34,494 bases of DNA from Spirochaetota bacterium. Lineage in GTDB: Bacteria > Spirochaetota > Spirochaetia > DSM-27196 > PWMO01. The notes under the pieces were generated by a model. That model searched no databases and was not told where the DNA came from. It saw nothing but the letters and a program-made list of their open reading frames with translations. The stretch spans positions 1-34,494 of the forward strand of contig JAAAOR010000131.1 of NCBI GenBank assembly GCA_009908735.1. Direction: 5' to 3'. Of this stretch, positions 17,665 through 26,519 are shown one piece after another; the stretch's first letter is position 1; every line of letters starts with the position of its first letter. Position numbers and translations under genes: made by a program.

Positions 17665-18636
17665 CTATTCTTCCTCTCCGGAACGTTCCTCGTCTCCGTC
17701 GTAGTTTTCCTCTTCGTCATAGTCCTCGCCCTCGGTTTCTTCGACTTCTTCGTCGGAGTCCGGCTCGAGCTCTTCCTCTTCCTCGACTTCCTCATCCGCC
17801 TCGGCGTCGCCCATTTGGAGCGGTTCCTCGTCGAGAACGTCCTCGATACCGAAATCTTCGTTGCCACCGAAAGACTCCACGACGTCGGCAAGACTCTCGG
17901 AGTCCTCTTCGCTGTATTCCGACTCTTCGTCCCCGACGTAAAACACGATCTTGCTGCAGTAGGGGCAAAAGAGAATCTGATCACCGCGCTGCACATCATT
18001 TACGAACTGGTTTGGGAGTATCATCTGGCATCCGGTGCAGACGCCTTTCTTTAGCGGAACGATGCCCTCCCCTTCCTTGCTGCGAATGATGCGCTTGAAC
18101 TTGAAGATGAGCTCTTCATCGAGGCCGGGGACGAGCTTCTTCTCGTCTTCCTCGAGCTCGTCGAGGTTTCGCTTCTTTGCCTCGGTTTCATCCTTGATCT
18201 TGTCTTGTTCCTCTTTGACTTCCTGCTCTTGCTGCTCGATAAGGCTCTCCTCGCGGGAGAGCTCTTCAGACATCTCTTCGAGTACCTTGGTTTCCTTCTG
18301 CAACTCTTTCCTCAATGACTGTTCCCGCTCGGAGGCGTCACGGATCTCCTTATCGAGAGCTTCGTACTCGCGTTGCGTTTGGATGAGGTCCATTTGCTGC
18401 TCGTATCGCTCGCGCTCACGTTCCGCCGTTTCCATCTTCTCACGAAGATCGGTCATGCGCTGCTTGGTCGCGTCATACTGGTTGTTCTTCTCGATGTAGG
18501 ACTTCTTCATCCGATTAAGGAGCTCCGTCTTGGTGGAAAGCGCCTTGGGAAGGTCTTTGATCTCCGCCTCGATCACGAACTTCCGCGATAGGACGTCCTG
18601 GAGGGTTTTCAGTTTGTCGATGGTGTCCTGAATCAT
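17665..18636 (-). CDS. Coiled-coil C4 zinc-ribbon protein with long acidic tail
   Basis: This 323-residue cytoplasmic protein begins with a long antiparallel coiled coil (about residues 1-170, rich in Glu, Lys and Arg). A zinc ribbon follows at about 199-230 with CTGC and CPYC as the four metal ligands. This is the bacterial DUF164/C4-type zinc-ribbon architecture, whose members are proposed to bind nucleic acid or act as chaperones; the exact role is unknown. The last 80 or so residues are almost wholly Glu, Asp and Ser, which is not part of the core family. An AAGGAG site precedes the ATG by about six bases. It lies 41 bases after rpoD and just before rnpB, so it appears to be in the dnaG-rpoD operon. 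Confidence 0.9.
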   Translation of the reverse strand: MIQDTIDKLKTLQDVLSRKFVIEAEIKDLPKALSTKTELLNRMKKSYIEKNNQYDATKQRMTDLREKMETAERERERYEQQMDLIQTQREYEALDKEIRDASEREQSLRKELQKETKVLEEMSEELSREESLIEQQEQEVKEEQDKIKDETEAKKRNLDELEEDEKKLVPGLDEELIFKFKRIIRSKEGEGIVPLKKGVCTGCQMILPNQFVNDVQRGDQILFCPYCSKIVFYVGDEESEYSEEDSESLADVVESFGGNEDFGIEDVLDEEPLQMGDAEADEEVEEEEELEPDSDEEVEETEGEDYDEEENYDGDEERSGEEE

Positions 18637-18677
18637 TCTATGCTCCTTGTTGCTGGTCGATGATTCTCGGTCGAGGA

Positions 18678-20468
18678 TTACTGGTCAAGGTAGTCCTTGA
18701 GCCGCCGGCTGCGCTTGGGATGCCTGAGCCGGCGAAGCGCTTTCGCTTCGATCTGGCGGATGCGCTCGCGGGTGACGTTGAAGTACAGGCCGACTTCTTC
18801 GAGCGTCAGCGAGTACCCGTCTTCGAGTCCGAAACGCATCTTAAGAACCTCCTGCTCGCGCGGAGGCAAGGTGCCGAGCACCCCTTGCAGCTGCTCCTGA
18901 AGGAGCGTAAAGGCGGTCTGGTGCGCCGGATTCTCGACGTCCTTATCCTCGATGAAGTCACCGAGAAGAGAGTCCTCTTCCTCGCCGATCGGCGTTTCGA
19001 GGGAGATCGGCTCGCGGGCCACGTTCTTGACGGATTTCACCCGTGCAACCGACCAGCCAAGGCGATCGGCAACCTCTTCATCGTTCGGCTCCCGACCGAG
19101 CATCTGCATGAGCTGCCGCGACTCCCGCACCACCTTGTTGATCTGCTCTATCATATGAACCGGAACGCGGATGGTCCGTGCCTGATCGGAAATAGACCTG
19201 GTAATAGCCTGCCGTATCCACCAGGTGGCATAGGTTGAGAACTTGTATCCTTTGCGATACTCGAACTTCTCCACCGCCTTGATCAGGCCTATATTCCCCT
19301 CCTGCACGAGGTCGAAGAAGTGCAGGCCACGGTTGGTGTACTTCTTGGCGATACTGACCACCAGCCGAAGGTTCGCCTTGATGAGACGGTCCTTGGCGTT
19401 CTGCATCATCACCTTGCCGTGGGTGATCTCCTCCGACATTTCGAGAATCTCCTCAATCGAGTTCTCAAAGCCGGTTTCGAGGTCGTTGAGCTTTTTTTCG
19501 GTGATCTGTATCTGGCGGATCTTGTCCTTTATCTGGTCCGCGCTCAGCCCGAGTTCCTCCTCGATCCGCATCCGCTCAGCGGTCACGGCAAGCCCGCGTC
19601 CGAGGCTGCGAAGCTCCCGGAAATTCGAAACGCGCAGCCGCTTCTCGATACGCTGCTGCTCCTTTCGATACTTACGGATTTTGCGAGCCGCGCTGATGAA
19701 GCGATCCGAGAAATAGAGTATCTCCTCCTGATGGATCTCCACCTGGTGAAGCTTCTTCATCAGGTCTTTGCGTTTCTTGGCGAGAGACTTGTCTTCGAAG
19801 AGTTCTCCGCCCTTGGCTATAACTTTCTCCTTCTGCTCGATATACCCCCGTAGATCGGGCAGCAGATCCTTGAGGGCCTCGCGGTAGAACTGCGACAGCC
19901 GTCGTCGCTCGGCGAGAAACTCAGAGATTTCCTTCTTGGTGAGGTTGAGCTCTTTGGGGTCCTGCTTTGAAAAGGCGCGCTGAGCGAGGTCGTAGAACTC
20001 GGGGATGAGAATCCCGGAGTTCTTGATGACCCGCTTTATGATGTTCTCGCCGTCCTCCATCTTCTTGGAAAGCTCGACCTCCTGCTCCGCGGTCAGGAGG
20101 TTCTCTTTCCCGATTTCACGCAGATAGAGGCGGATCGGATCGTCGACCGCGCTGTCCTTCTCACCCATCATGACGTTTTTTTTCGTCTTTTCGTGTTTTG
20201 CCTCCGGCTCGGACTCCGGTTCCGCCTCGCCGTCTTCCTCGGCACCGGCCTCTTCCGTCGTCTCTTCGTCCTCTTCGACAACCGATACATCTTCTTCTTC
20301 GAGCGTCACGTTATGTTTTGCCAATATTCCGATAACCTCCTCAATCTTCTCCGAGTTCACTACCGAGTCGGGAAGGAAGTCATTTACCTCGTCGTAGCTA
20401 ATGCTGGTCTTGTTCTTGGCGTAATCTATGAGCTTCAGCATCGCCGGGTCATTTTGCAGCTCGATCAT
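18678..20468 (-). CDS. rpoD: Primary sigma factor RpoD (sigma-70)
   Basis: This is the housekeeping sigma factor of RNA polymerase. The protein has region 1.1 followed by an acidic linker (about residues 55-95), then region 1.2 ([12 protein letters not shown]). The non-conserved region 2 insert lies between about 130 and 330. Region 2 has [30 protein letters not shown] and [15 protein letters not shown], the -10 recognition helix. Region 3 follows, and region 4.2 has the -35 helix ([20 protein letters not shown]). The start is the ATG at 20468, with GAGGG nine bases upstream; a TTG lies one codon earlier. The start lies inside the dnaG 3' end (20-base overlap), a tight operon link. Confidence 0.98.
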   Translation of the reverse strand: MIELQNDPAMLKLIDYAKNKTSISYDEVNDFLPDSVVNSEKIEEVIGILAKHNVTLEEEDVSVVEEDEETTEEAGAEEDGEAEPESEPEAKHEKTKKNVMMGEKDSAVDDPIRLYLREIGKENLLTAEQEVELSKKMEDGENIIKRVIKNSGILIPEFYDLAQRAFSKQDPKELNLTKKEISEFLAERRRLSQFYREALKDLLPDLRGYIEQKEKVIAKGGELFEDKSLAKKRKDLMKKLHQVEIHQEEILYFSDRFISAARKIRKYRKEQQRIEKRLRVSNFRELRSLGRGLAVTAERMRIEEELGLSADQIKDKIRQIQITEKKLNDLETGFENSIEEILEMSEEITHGKVMMQNAKDRLIKANLRLVVSIAKKYTNRGLHFFDLVQEGNIGLIKAVEKFEYRKGYKFSTYATWWIRQAITRSISDQARTIRVPVHMIEQINKVVRESRQLMQMLGREPNDEEVADRLGWSVARVKSVKNVAREPISLETPIGEEEDSLLGDFIEDKDVENPAHQTAFTLLQEQLQGVLGTLPPREQEVLKMRFGLEDGYSLTLEEVGLYFNVTRERIRQIEAKALRRLRHPKRSRRLKDYLDQ

Positions 20469-22209
20469 CAATAAGCACCCTCAGCTTACGAAGCTCGGTG
20501 TCGAGATACTGCTGCTCATGCAGCAGATCCAGCTCTTCGGCGTCATTGGCCGTCTCGCCGCGACGCAACCGCGCTCCGATGCGTTTTCGTCGTTCTTGGA
20601 GGTTGCGCTGCTTGATTCTGTAGGAGGTATCACGGATGATAGACTCCCCGTTGAGCGCGAATTCGTCTGAGGAAACGCGCTCGACAATCAATTGTCGCAG
20701 ATCCTCGGTCTCGATGCGTTCGAGCAGCAGCTCCGTCGATTGCTCACTCGCGCGGAAACACTCCTCGAGGGCAACGAATACCTCACGTGCACGGTCGTCC
20801 TGGAAATCGTCAACACTCAGTACTGTTCGTACAAAGGAAAATAGATTTCGGTGTGCTACCGTTGCAAGCATGAGGTAGAGATCGAAGGAAATTGACTGCT
20901 CTGCGGATCGGTCCACGTCTACGGACGCAGGCTTACGACCCGCCTGGAAGTCGCGCTCAACAGCACCGCGATCCACCCCAAGCGCGTCGGCTACGAGATG
21001 TAAACTTGCCTCCTGCCGCACCGCCGATCCAATGCTTTTAATATATGGGAAAACCTCCCGTAGAACAAATTCTTTCCCGCGCGGTGTGTCGATATTCGTG
21101 CGACTGACAGCGCGTTCAACAAGATAATCAAACAAGGTTTTAGTATAAGTCAGCCTTTTTTGCAATTGTTCGGCGCCCTCGTTCTCTACAATGTCTCCCG
21201 GATCCTGTTCCGCAGGCAACTGGCACACCCGTCCCTCTATCCCCGCCTTCTCGAGGATCTCGGCGGCACGCCGCGCGGCGTCGAGCCCCGCCGAATCTGC
21301 GTCGAACAAGAGGGTCACCACGCCCGCATATCGCCTGACCAGCCTTGCCTGCCCTTCGGTAAATGATGTCCCGAGGGGAGCCACTGCATTCGTAACTCCG
21401 GCCTGGGCAAGGGCGAGGACGTCCATGTAGCCCTCGCAAAGATAGACCTCTCCCCGCTCGCGAATGGACTTCATACCCTGATACAGCCCGTAGAGCTCAT
21501 CCCGCTTTCGAAATATGACGGACTCGGGCGAGTTGATGTACTTGGGCCCGTAGTCACCGAGACGACGGCCGCCGAATCCGACCACCTGCCCTCCGCGGGC
21601 GTGTATGGGGAACATTACACGATCGGAGAACAGCGCAACCTCGGGATACTGCCGCGAGAAAAGTCCTGTCTGGGCGAGAAACTGCGGCGAGTACTGCTTC
21701 TTACGAAGGAAATCGAACAGCCACCGCCGATCCGCCGGAGCGTAGCCGACGTCGTAGCGATCAAGCACCTCCTCGGAGATCTTTCGCCCGCTCATGTAGC
21801 GGCGGGCCTGCTCCGCGCCCGCGGAGTTTACAAAAATGTGGCGAAAGCTGCCCGCGACCCGCGTGTTGAGCTCTTTCAGCGCATCACGGGTGCGCGATTC
21901 CTCGTCGGATTCGCCGGCCTCTACCTTTACTCCCGCCCGCTCGCCGAGGGCCCGGACGGCCTCTGGGAAGGACAGGCCCTCCATTTCCATGATGAACTGG
22001 AAGGCGCTGCCGCCCTTGCCGCTCGAGAAACAGTAATACAGCTGCTTCTCAGGTTCCACGCTAAACGAGGGAGTCTTCTCGCTCGTGAATGGGCTGAGGC
22101 CCCAGTAGCGCGCACCACGCTTTTTGAGGGACACGTAGTCACCCACCACGTCCACGATGTCGACCTTTCGGGCGATTTCATCGATCACGTGTTTGGCTAT
22201 CTTCAACAC
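20449..22209 (-). CDS. dnaG: DNA primase DnaG, zinc finger ligands degenerate
   Basis: DnaG makes RNA primers at the replication fork. The protein has an N-terminal CHC2-type fold (residues about 1-100), an RNA-polymerase core with the TOPRIM motifs ([11 protein letters not shown] and LLFDADSAG) and a C-terminal DnaB-interaction region. The zinc motif is unusual: the normal C-P-F-H and C-x-x-C ligands read S39-P-F-T42 and C60-F-S-S63, so only C60 remains. The core catalytic residues look intact. The start is GTG (22209) or TTG (22206), both close to a GAGGG, so it is uncertain by one codon. The gene follows the large repeat protein by 28 bases and overlaps rpoD. Confidence 0.96.
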   Translation of the reverse strand: MLKIAKHVIDEIARKVDIVDVVGDYVSLKKRGARYWGLSPFTSEKTPSFSVEPEKQLYYCFSSGKGGSAFQFIMEMEGLSFPEAVRALGERAGVKVEAGESDEESRTRDALKELNTRVAGSFRHIFVNSAGAEQARRYMSGRKISEEVLDRYDVGYAPADRRWLFDFLRKKQYSPQFLAQTGLFSRQYPEVALFSDRVMFPIHARGGQVVGFGGRRLGDYGPKYINSPESVIFRKRDELYGLYQGMKSIRERGEVYLCEGYMDVLALAQAGVTNAVAPLGTSFTEGQARLVRRYAGVVTLLFDADSAGLDAARRAAEILEKAGIEGRVCQLPAEQDPGDIVENEGAEQLQKRLTYTKTLFDYLVERAVSRTNIDTPRGKEFVLREVFPYIKSIGSAVRQEASLHLVADALGVDRGAVERDFQAGRKPASVDVDRSAEQSISFDLYLMLATVAHRNLFSFVRTVLSVDDFQDDRAREVFVALEECFRASEQSTELLLERIETEDLRQLIVERVSSDEFALNGESIIRDTSYRIKQRNLQERRKRIGARLRRGETANDAEELDLLHEQQYLDTELRKLRVLIDDRAAK

Positions 22210-22237
22210 GCCCTCTGTGCTTTCGACCGCACCATAG

Positions 22238-25200
22238 TTATCGAATCAGAATGAACTCAACCCGCCGATTTTTCCACCTGTTCTCCAGATCCGTATGCGG
22301 AACCACCGGATCGCGTCCACCGCGCCCAAGCGTCGAGATGCGATCATCACTCATGCCTCGCTCCACAAGCGCGATTTTCACTGCCTCGGCTCGTGCCTCG
22401 GAGAGTGGCTCGAGCTCCTCGACCTCCTCCCGCTCAGTCTGGGTAATGTTCACCGCGTGGCCCTCGATGCGGATGCGATAGTCGTCGTACTTGGTGAATA
22501 CTTCCACCAGGCGCGAGAGGATCGCCGCATTCCTCGCCCCGCGCTCGGTCGACGTATCGGTTATGAGCTCGGGGCTGTTCGGCGCGAAGGTAATGCTCGC
22601 GATCTGCACACGCAACCGGTCGCCGTCGCGGATTACCAGGATGTCCACGGGAATCCTACCCTCGGTCACCACGGTGTTTCCGAGTACGTCGGTTACCTCG
22701 AGTACGTAGGGATAGTCTTCGGCCGAGATGACGAGCTCGCCATTCGCGGCACGCCCGTCCCAGATGATCTCCTCGGCAGGCTCCCCCTCACCGGAGAAGT
22801 CGGTGAAGTAGTTCCCTTCGCGATCGAGCACTCTCATTCGCCACTGCGAAATCTCGCTGTCGTCTTCCACGCCTATACGGATCGAGAGCTCGTCGTCCAC
22901 TCCGTCGTTATCAGGAGAGAACGGAATCGGGTCGAGGTCCACGTTTACCTCGGGAGCCGTAATGTCGAGCGTGAACGGCGTGGTTTCCCCGGTCGGGCGG
23001 TCGCCCTTCGCGTATATCACCTCGAAACGGGCGGTATAATCCCCTTCCACCACGTCACCATTGGCGTCGACGCCACGCCATACTACTTCCGTGCTGGCCT
23101 GAGCAATATCCCCCTCGAAGGTCCTCACCGGGTTGCCGGTGTCGTCGAGAATGTCCAGTTTCCAGGACTCTACGCCGTCGAGGAGGTTGGTATACATCGT
23201 GATCGTCACTACCTCGCGGAAGTCGTCTCCGTTGGGCGAGAAGCCCGTTGCGTCGACGGTAACGAAAACAGCCGTGCGGCGCGTGTCGACCTCCAGGCCC
23301 GGGAGGGTTTCGGTGGTGGTGTTTCCGGCCGCGTCCGTTGCGGTCACCTCGTATCGGTAGGTACCGTCGGGCACCAGGTTGCCCGAGTCATCGCGGCCGC
23401 TCCACTCGACATCGGAAAGCGTCTCTTTCCAGAACCAGGTGCGCACCGCCTCTCCGCCGGAGTTTACAATACGCGCCTCCCACAGGCTCTCGGTGGAGGA
23501 TGACTGCTCGATAGGAACGGCGTCCTTGTTCCCGTCGTCGTTGGGAGAGAACAGGGTGTATTCGGCCGTCAGCTCCGCCTGCGGATACCTCGTATCCAGT
23601 TGTATCGCCGACGTTGTCGCTTCGATGAGATCGCCGTCGCGATAGGACACCGCAAGCCGTGCCTTATACCGGTCGTCGTCGGCGCGCTCGCCGTCGTCGG
23701 CGAACCCGTCCCAGACGAATGCGCCCTCTATCGATCCGGTACCTTCTATTGTGCGCACCGTTGTCCCCGTTTCGGTCTCGATGGAGAGCGTATAACTCTC
23801 AACGTTGCGGTTTGCCTGCACCTGCGGGAAGAGCTGAACCCGATCCCGAATGCCGTCGGCGTTGGGCGAGAAGGCTTCGTACTCGGCGGAAAGAAGGACC
23901 TCCGCCTCCTCTGTGTCGAGCACGAACTGCACCATCTGCGAAGAGCCCGTGTTGCCGGCACGGTCGGTGGCGACAAGGCGATAGGTATAGCGGCCGTCCT
24001 CGGCGAGCTGCCCGTCTCCCCGGCGGCCGTCCCAGCTAGTGCTGAGGTCCGCGGTTTCGCGGAAGGTGAATGCGCGCACTACCTCGCCGCCGGGACGGGC
24101 CACGCGGCCCTCCCACAGTTGCTCTACCGAGGTCTCTTGGTCGAAGGTGATCACGTCACGGCTCCCGTCCCCGTTCGGGGAGAACGCTTCGAAGTTGGAG
24201 CGGACGGTGGCCCGCGGTGGCGTGACGTCCAGCGTGAACGACGGGGATGTCGCCTCGGGCTGGTTACCACTCTGATATACGATCCGGAGCTCAGCACGAT
24301 ACTCACCCTCGGATAGCCGGCCACCGCTCGCGTCAGTGCCGTCGAAGGCGATGCGCTGCGGCGGGGTGCGCAGGCCCGAGTAGCGGCGCGCGACCTCTCC
24401 GTCGGGACCAATGACATCGACGCTCCAGCGTTCGAGCCTGGAGGTGACCGGGACATCGGGCAGGAGCGTGATGCTGTCCTGCACACCATCGTCGTTGGGA
24501 GAGAAGAAGGCCGAGTCGATGGTGATGCGGATCGGCGTCGGCTGGGTGTCGAGGATGATATTCTCGAGGCTCTCCTCTGTGGTATTGCCTGCGCGATCGG
24601 TACTGGTTACGGTGTAGCTGTAAACGCCGTCGGGCACGAACTCGCCGGCATCGTTGGTTCCATCCCAGGAGAGGGTTTGGGGTGACGTCTCTTCCCAGGT
24701 CCAGGTCTTGACCACGCTGCCGCGGGCATTTTCTATCTGGGCTTCCCAGATCTGCTCGGTACTGCCCGATTGAGCGAGGGGGAACTCATCTTTGTTTCCG
24801 TCACCATTCGGAGAGAAAATGCGCTCCTCGGGGGTCGGTTTCGTGATCTCGATCTCGGGATCGGTGGTGTCGATGACGGCCTGAAACTCTTTGGATTGTG
24901 ATGTGTTGCCGTTGTCGTCAACGGCGAACAGTTCGAAGGTGTAGGTCCCATCCGGTACGGCCGAACCGTCGTTGGACGTGCCGTCCCAGCGCAGGCTCTC
25001 CGGCACTGGTATGCCGGATTCCACCGCCGCAAGCCGCTGCAGGATGTTCTGAAATCCCTGGTTCTCCGGGCGGTCTTCCTTGTTCTCGATGGTACGTACC
25101 ACTGAGCCGGACTCGTCACGTATGGTCAGCGTATACCCGCGGACGTAGCGGTCGTCCTCGATTGCAATCGAGAACCGTAGCGCATCCAGGATTCCGTCGT

Positions 25201-26260
25201 TATTCGGTGAGATGTAGGCGGTCTCCTCGTAGTCAACCCTGATCTCCGGCGGGTCGCGGTCCACCACGCCGAGCGGGGCGTTGATTCCGGCCCCGAAGGC
25301 CCACGTGTCCTCGTAGAGTGGCGCAGCAGAGATGCGGGTGCGAACCTCGCTCTGGTTCCACTCGCGATCGGAGATGAAGCTCTCGCTCTCGGCAAAGTCC
25401 GTCGCGAAATTCACCGAAATCCCCACCGAAGGGATGAAGCTGCGATGCTCGAGGTTCCCGTCAAACAGGCGGCGAGCATCGCCGCGAACGCTCGTGAACA
25501 CCGATACGCGGTCGGCGATGTTGAGCGTCGCTCCGAGGTTCATCCGTACGTTTTGGAATGTGGGAGCACTAACAGTGTTTCGCACCACGAGCTCCACGTC
25601 CTCGGTCTGAAGGGGGGCAAACTGCGCGCCCACAGCCGGCGTGAAGATCGACGGAACCGAGCTCCGGCCATCGACCGGCGTGTACGGTAGTCCCATTCCA
25701 AGGAGGGAGACGCCCCATCGGAAATCCTTGGCGAACCCGAGATCGCCGGGGAGATGAAGCACGCCGAGATCCGCGGTGAGTCCGGTATCGATCCCGCCGT
25801 CACCACCGAGGCGAAAGTTGAGACCGGTACCGACGAGGATATCGTCGTATAGGTCCTTGGAAAACGACGCATGGCCGAGGAAGGTCGACCCGAGGTCCAT
25901 CGCCGCGAGATCGGAACCTAGGAACTGAACCATCCCGGAAAACACGCCGACCCGAGACGGAATCGTAGCGCCAAGGTTGGCGGCGTGACCCTGCCAGCCC
26001 TCATTGTCCGCGGTGTCTCCGAATCCCGTTACACCGATGTAGCTCGCATCAAGCGTGACTCGTTGTTCGAGACCCGAGACAGCGGGGTTCATGAGATTAC
26101 CGGTCGGGCTTTCGTCGCTTGTAACGGAGAATCCACCGCCGAGAAACAGCGGCGAGATCAGCTCATAACTGTCGTCTCCGCCGGCGGGTGGATCGAACTG
26201 AGCGGCGGCCGGAACGGAAAGAATCAGCGCAAGGGCTGCAAGGGTCCATATCCTCTTCAT
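22238..26260 (-). CDS. Exported repeat protein: barrel-like N-domain, eight Ig-like repeats, OmpA-like C-domain
   Basis: This 1340-residue envelope protein has a signal peptide (residues 1-22, cut after AAA). A Gly-rich region of alternating strands (about 23-310) resembles an outer-membrane barrel. Eight Ig-like FlgD/CHU_C-type domains follow, each opened by an (F/I)SPN-x-DG-x-x-D-like motif near residues 352, 482, 587, 694, 799, 904, 1010 and 1116. The C-terminal part (about 1225-1340) is OmpA-like, with SEARAEAVKIAL and GRGGRDPVVP, and should bind peptidoglycan. From repeat 2 on, two domain types alternate: one ends in (R/A)AGNT, the other in a YxxGDxPE-like strand. The start is the ATG at 26260, six bases after GGAG; an ATG two codons earlier is too close. 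It precedes dnaG in the same direction. The function may be linking outer membrane and wall, which is inference. Confidence 0.88.
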   Translation of the reverse strand: MKRIWTLAALALILSVPAAAQFDPPAGGDDSYELISPLFLGGGFSVTSDESPTGNLMNPAVSGLEQRVTLDASYIGVTGFGDTADNEGWQGHAANLGATIPSRVGVFSGMVQFLGSDLAAMDLGSTFLGHASFSKDLYDDILVGTGLNFRLGGDGGIDTGLTADLGVLHLPGDLGFAKDFRWGVSLLGMGLPYTPVDGRSSVPSIFTPAVGAQFAPLQTEDVELVVRNTVSAPTFQNVRMNLGATLNIADRVSVFTSVRGDARRLFDGNLEHRSFIPSVGISVNFATDFAESESFISDREWNQSEVRTRISAAPLYEDTWAFGAGINAPLGVVDRDPPEIRVDYEETAYISPNNDGILDALRFSIAIEDDRYVRGYTLTIRDESGSVVRTIENKEDRPENQGFQNILQRLAAVESGIPVPESLRWDGTSNDGSAVPDGTYTFELFAVDDNGNTSQSKEFQAVIDTTDPEIEITKPTPEERIFSPNGDGNKDEFPLAQSGSTEQIWEAQIENARGSVVKTWTWEETSPQTLSWDGTNDAGEFVPDGVYSYTVTSTDRAGNTTEESLENIILDTQPTPIRITIDSAFFSPNDDGVQDSITLLPDVPVTSRLERWSVDVIGPDGEVARRYSGLRTPPQRIAFDGTDASGGRLSEGEYRAELRIVYQSGNQPEATSPSFTLDVTPPRATVRSNFEAFSPNGDGSRDVITFDQETSVEQLWEGRVARPGGEVVRAFTFRETADLSTSWDGRRGDGQLAEDGRYTYRLVATDRAGNTGSSQMVQFVLDTEEAEVLLSAEYEAFSPNADGIRDRVQLFPQVQANRNVESYTLSIETETGTTVRTIEGTGSIEGAFVWDGFADDGERADDDRYKARLAVSYRDGDLIEATTSAIQLDTRYPQAELTAEYTLFSPNDDGNKDAVPIEQSSSTESLWEARIVNSGGEAVRTWFWKETLSDVEWSGRDDSGNLVPDGTYRYEVTATDAAGNTTTETLPGLEVDTRRTAVFVTVDATGFSPNGDDFREVVTITMYTNLLDGVESWKLDILDDTGNPVRTFEGDIAQASTEVVWRGVDANGDVVEGDYTARFEVIYAKGDRPTGETTPFTLDITAPEVNVDLDPIPFSPDNDGVDDELSIRIGVEDDSEISQWRMRVLDREGNYFTDFSGEGEPAEEIIWDGRAANGELVISAEDYPYVLEVTDVLGNTVVTEGRIPVDILVIRDGDRLRVQIASITFAPNSPELITDTSTERGARNAAILSRLVEVFTKYDDYRIRIEGHAVNITQTEREEVEELEPLSEARAEAVKIALVERGMSDDRISTLGRGGRDPVVPHTDLENRWKNRRVEFILIR

Positions 26261-26304
26261 GTACATCTCCAAACACAATAGCGTAGCGCGTTTCGCATGC
26301 AATA

Positions 26305-26514
26305 TCAGGCTTTCCCCTCCTGCCGACCGTAGGACTCCTCGAGCCTTTCCATCTCGTCGATCGACAGGTGGTGAAACAGCACACGCTCCAGGGTATTGAG
26401 CACCCCGAGGGTATTCGTATCGAGCTCTTCCTCGTGTTCACGAAGGAAGAGGTAGAGACCGAGCACGGGCTTACCGCCGAGTCGCACCTCAACATCCTCT
26501 ACACGGTGGTCCAT
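26305..26514 (-). CDS. Small acidic protein of 69 residues, function unknown
   Basis: This short frame is supported by a GGAGG site ten bases before the ATG, which overlaps the stop of the upstream metallo-beta-lactamase-fold gene, and by the gap-free operon layout. The protein begins MDHRVEDVEVRLGGKP and then is mostly helical and charged (FLREHEEELDTNTLGVLNTLERVL). It has no Cys, no signal peptide and no membrane segment, so it is probably cytoplasmic. No domain is recognised. It stands 44 bases before the large repeat/OmpA gene. Confidence 0.7.
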   Translation of the reverse strand: MDHRVEDVEVRLGGKPVLGLYLFLREHEEELDTNTLGVLNTLERVLFHHLSIDEMERLEESYGRQEGKA

Positions 26515-26519
26515 GGGTT

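Noticed and set aside
17173..18054. 293-residue + strand frame across the rnpB region
   Set aside because: It runs antisense through RNase P RNA and the acidic tail of the zinc-ribbon gene; its hydrophobic stretch is a mirror of the Glu/Asp codons.
22295..23503. 402-residue frame on the + strand inside the large repeat gene
   Set aside because: It is antisense to the well-supported exported repeat protein and has no ribosome-binding site or recognisable motif; its length follows from biased codon use in GC-rich DNA.
22238..25250. Repetitive region as a CRISPR or satellite array
   Set aside because: The repeats are diverged, about 315 bases long and in frame; they encode protein domains rather than short identical units with spacers.
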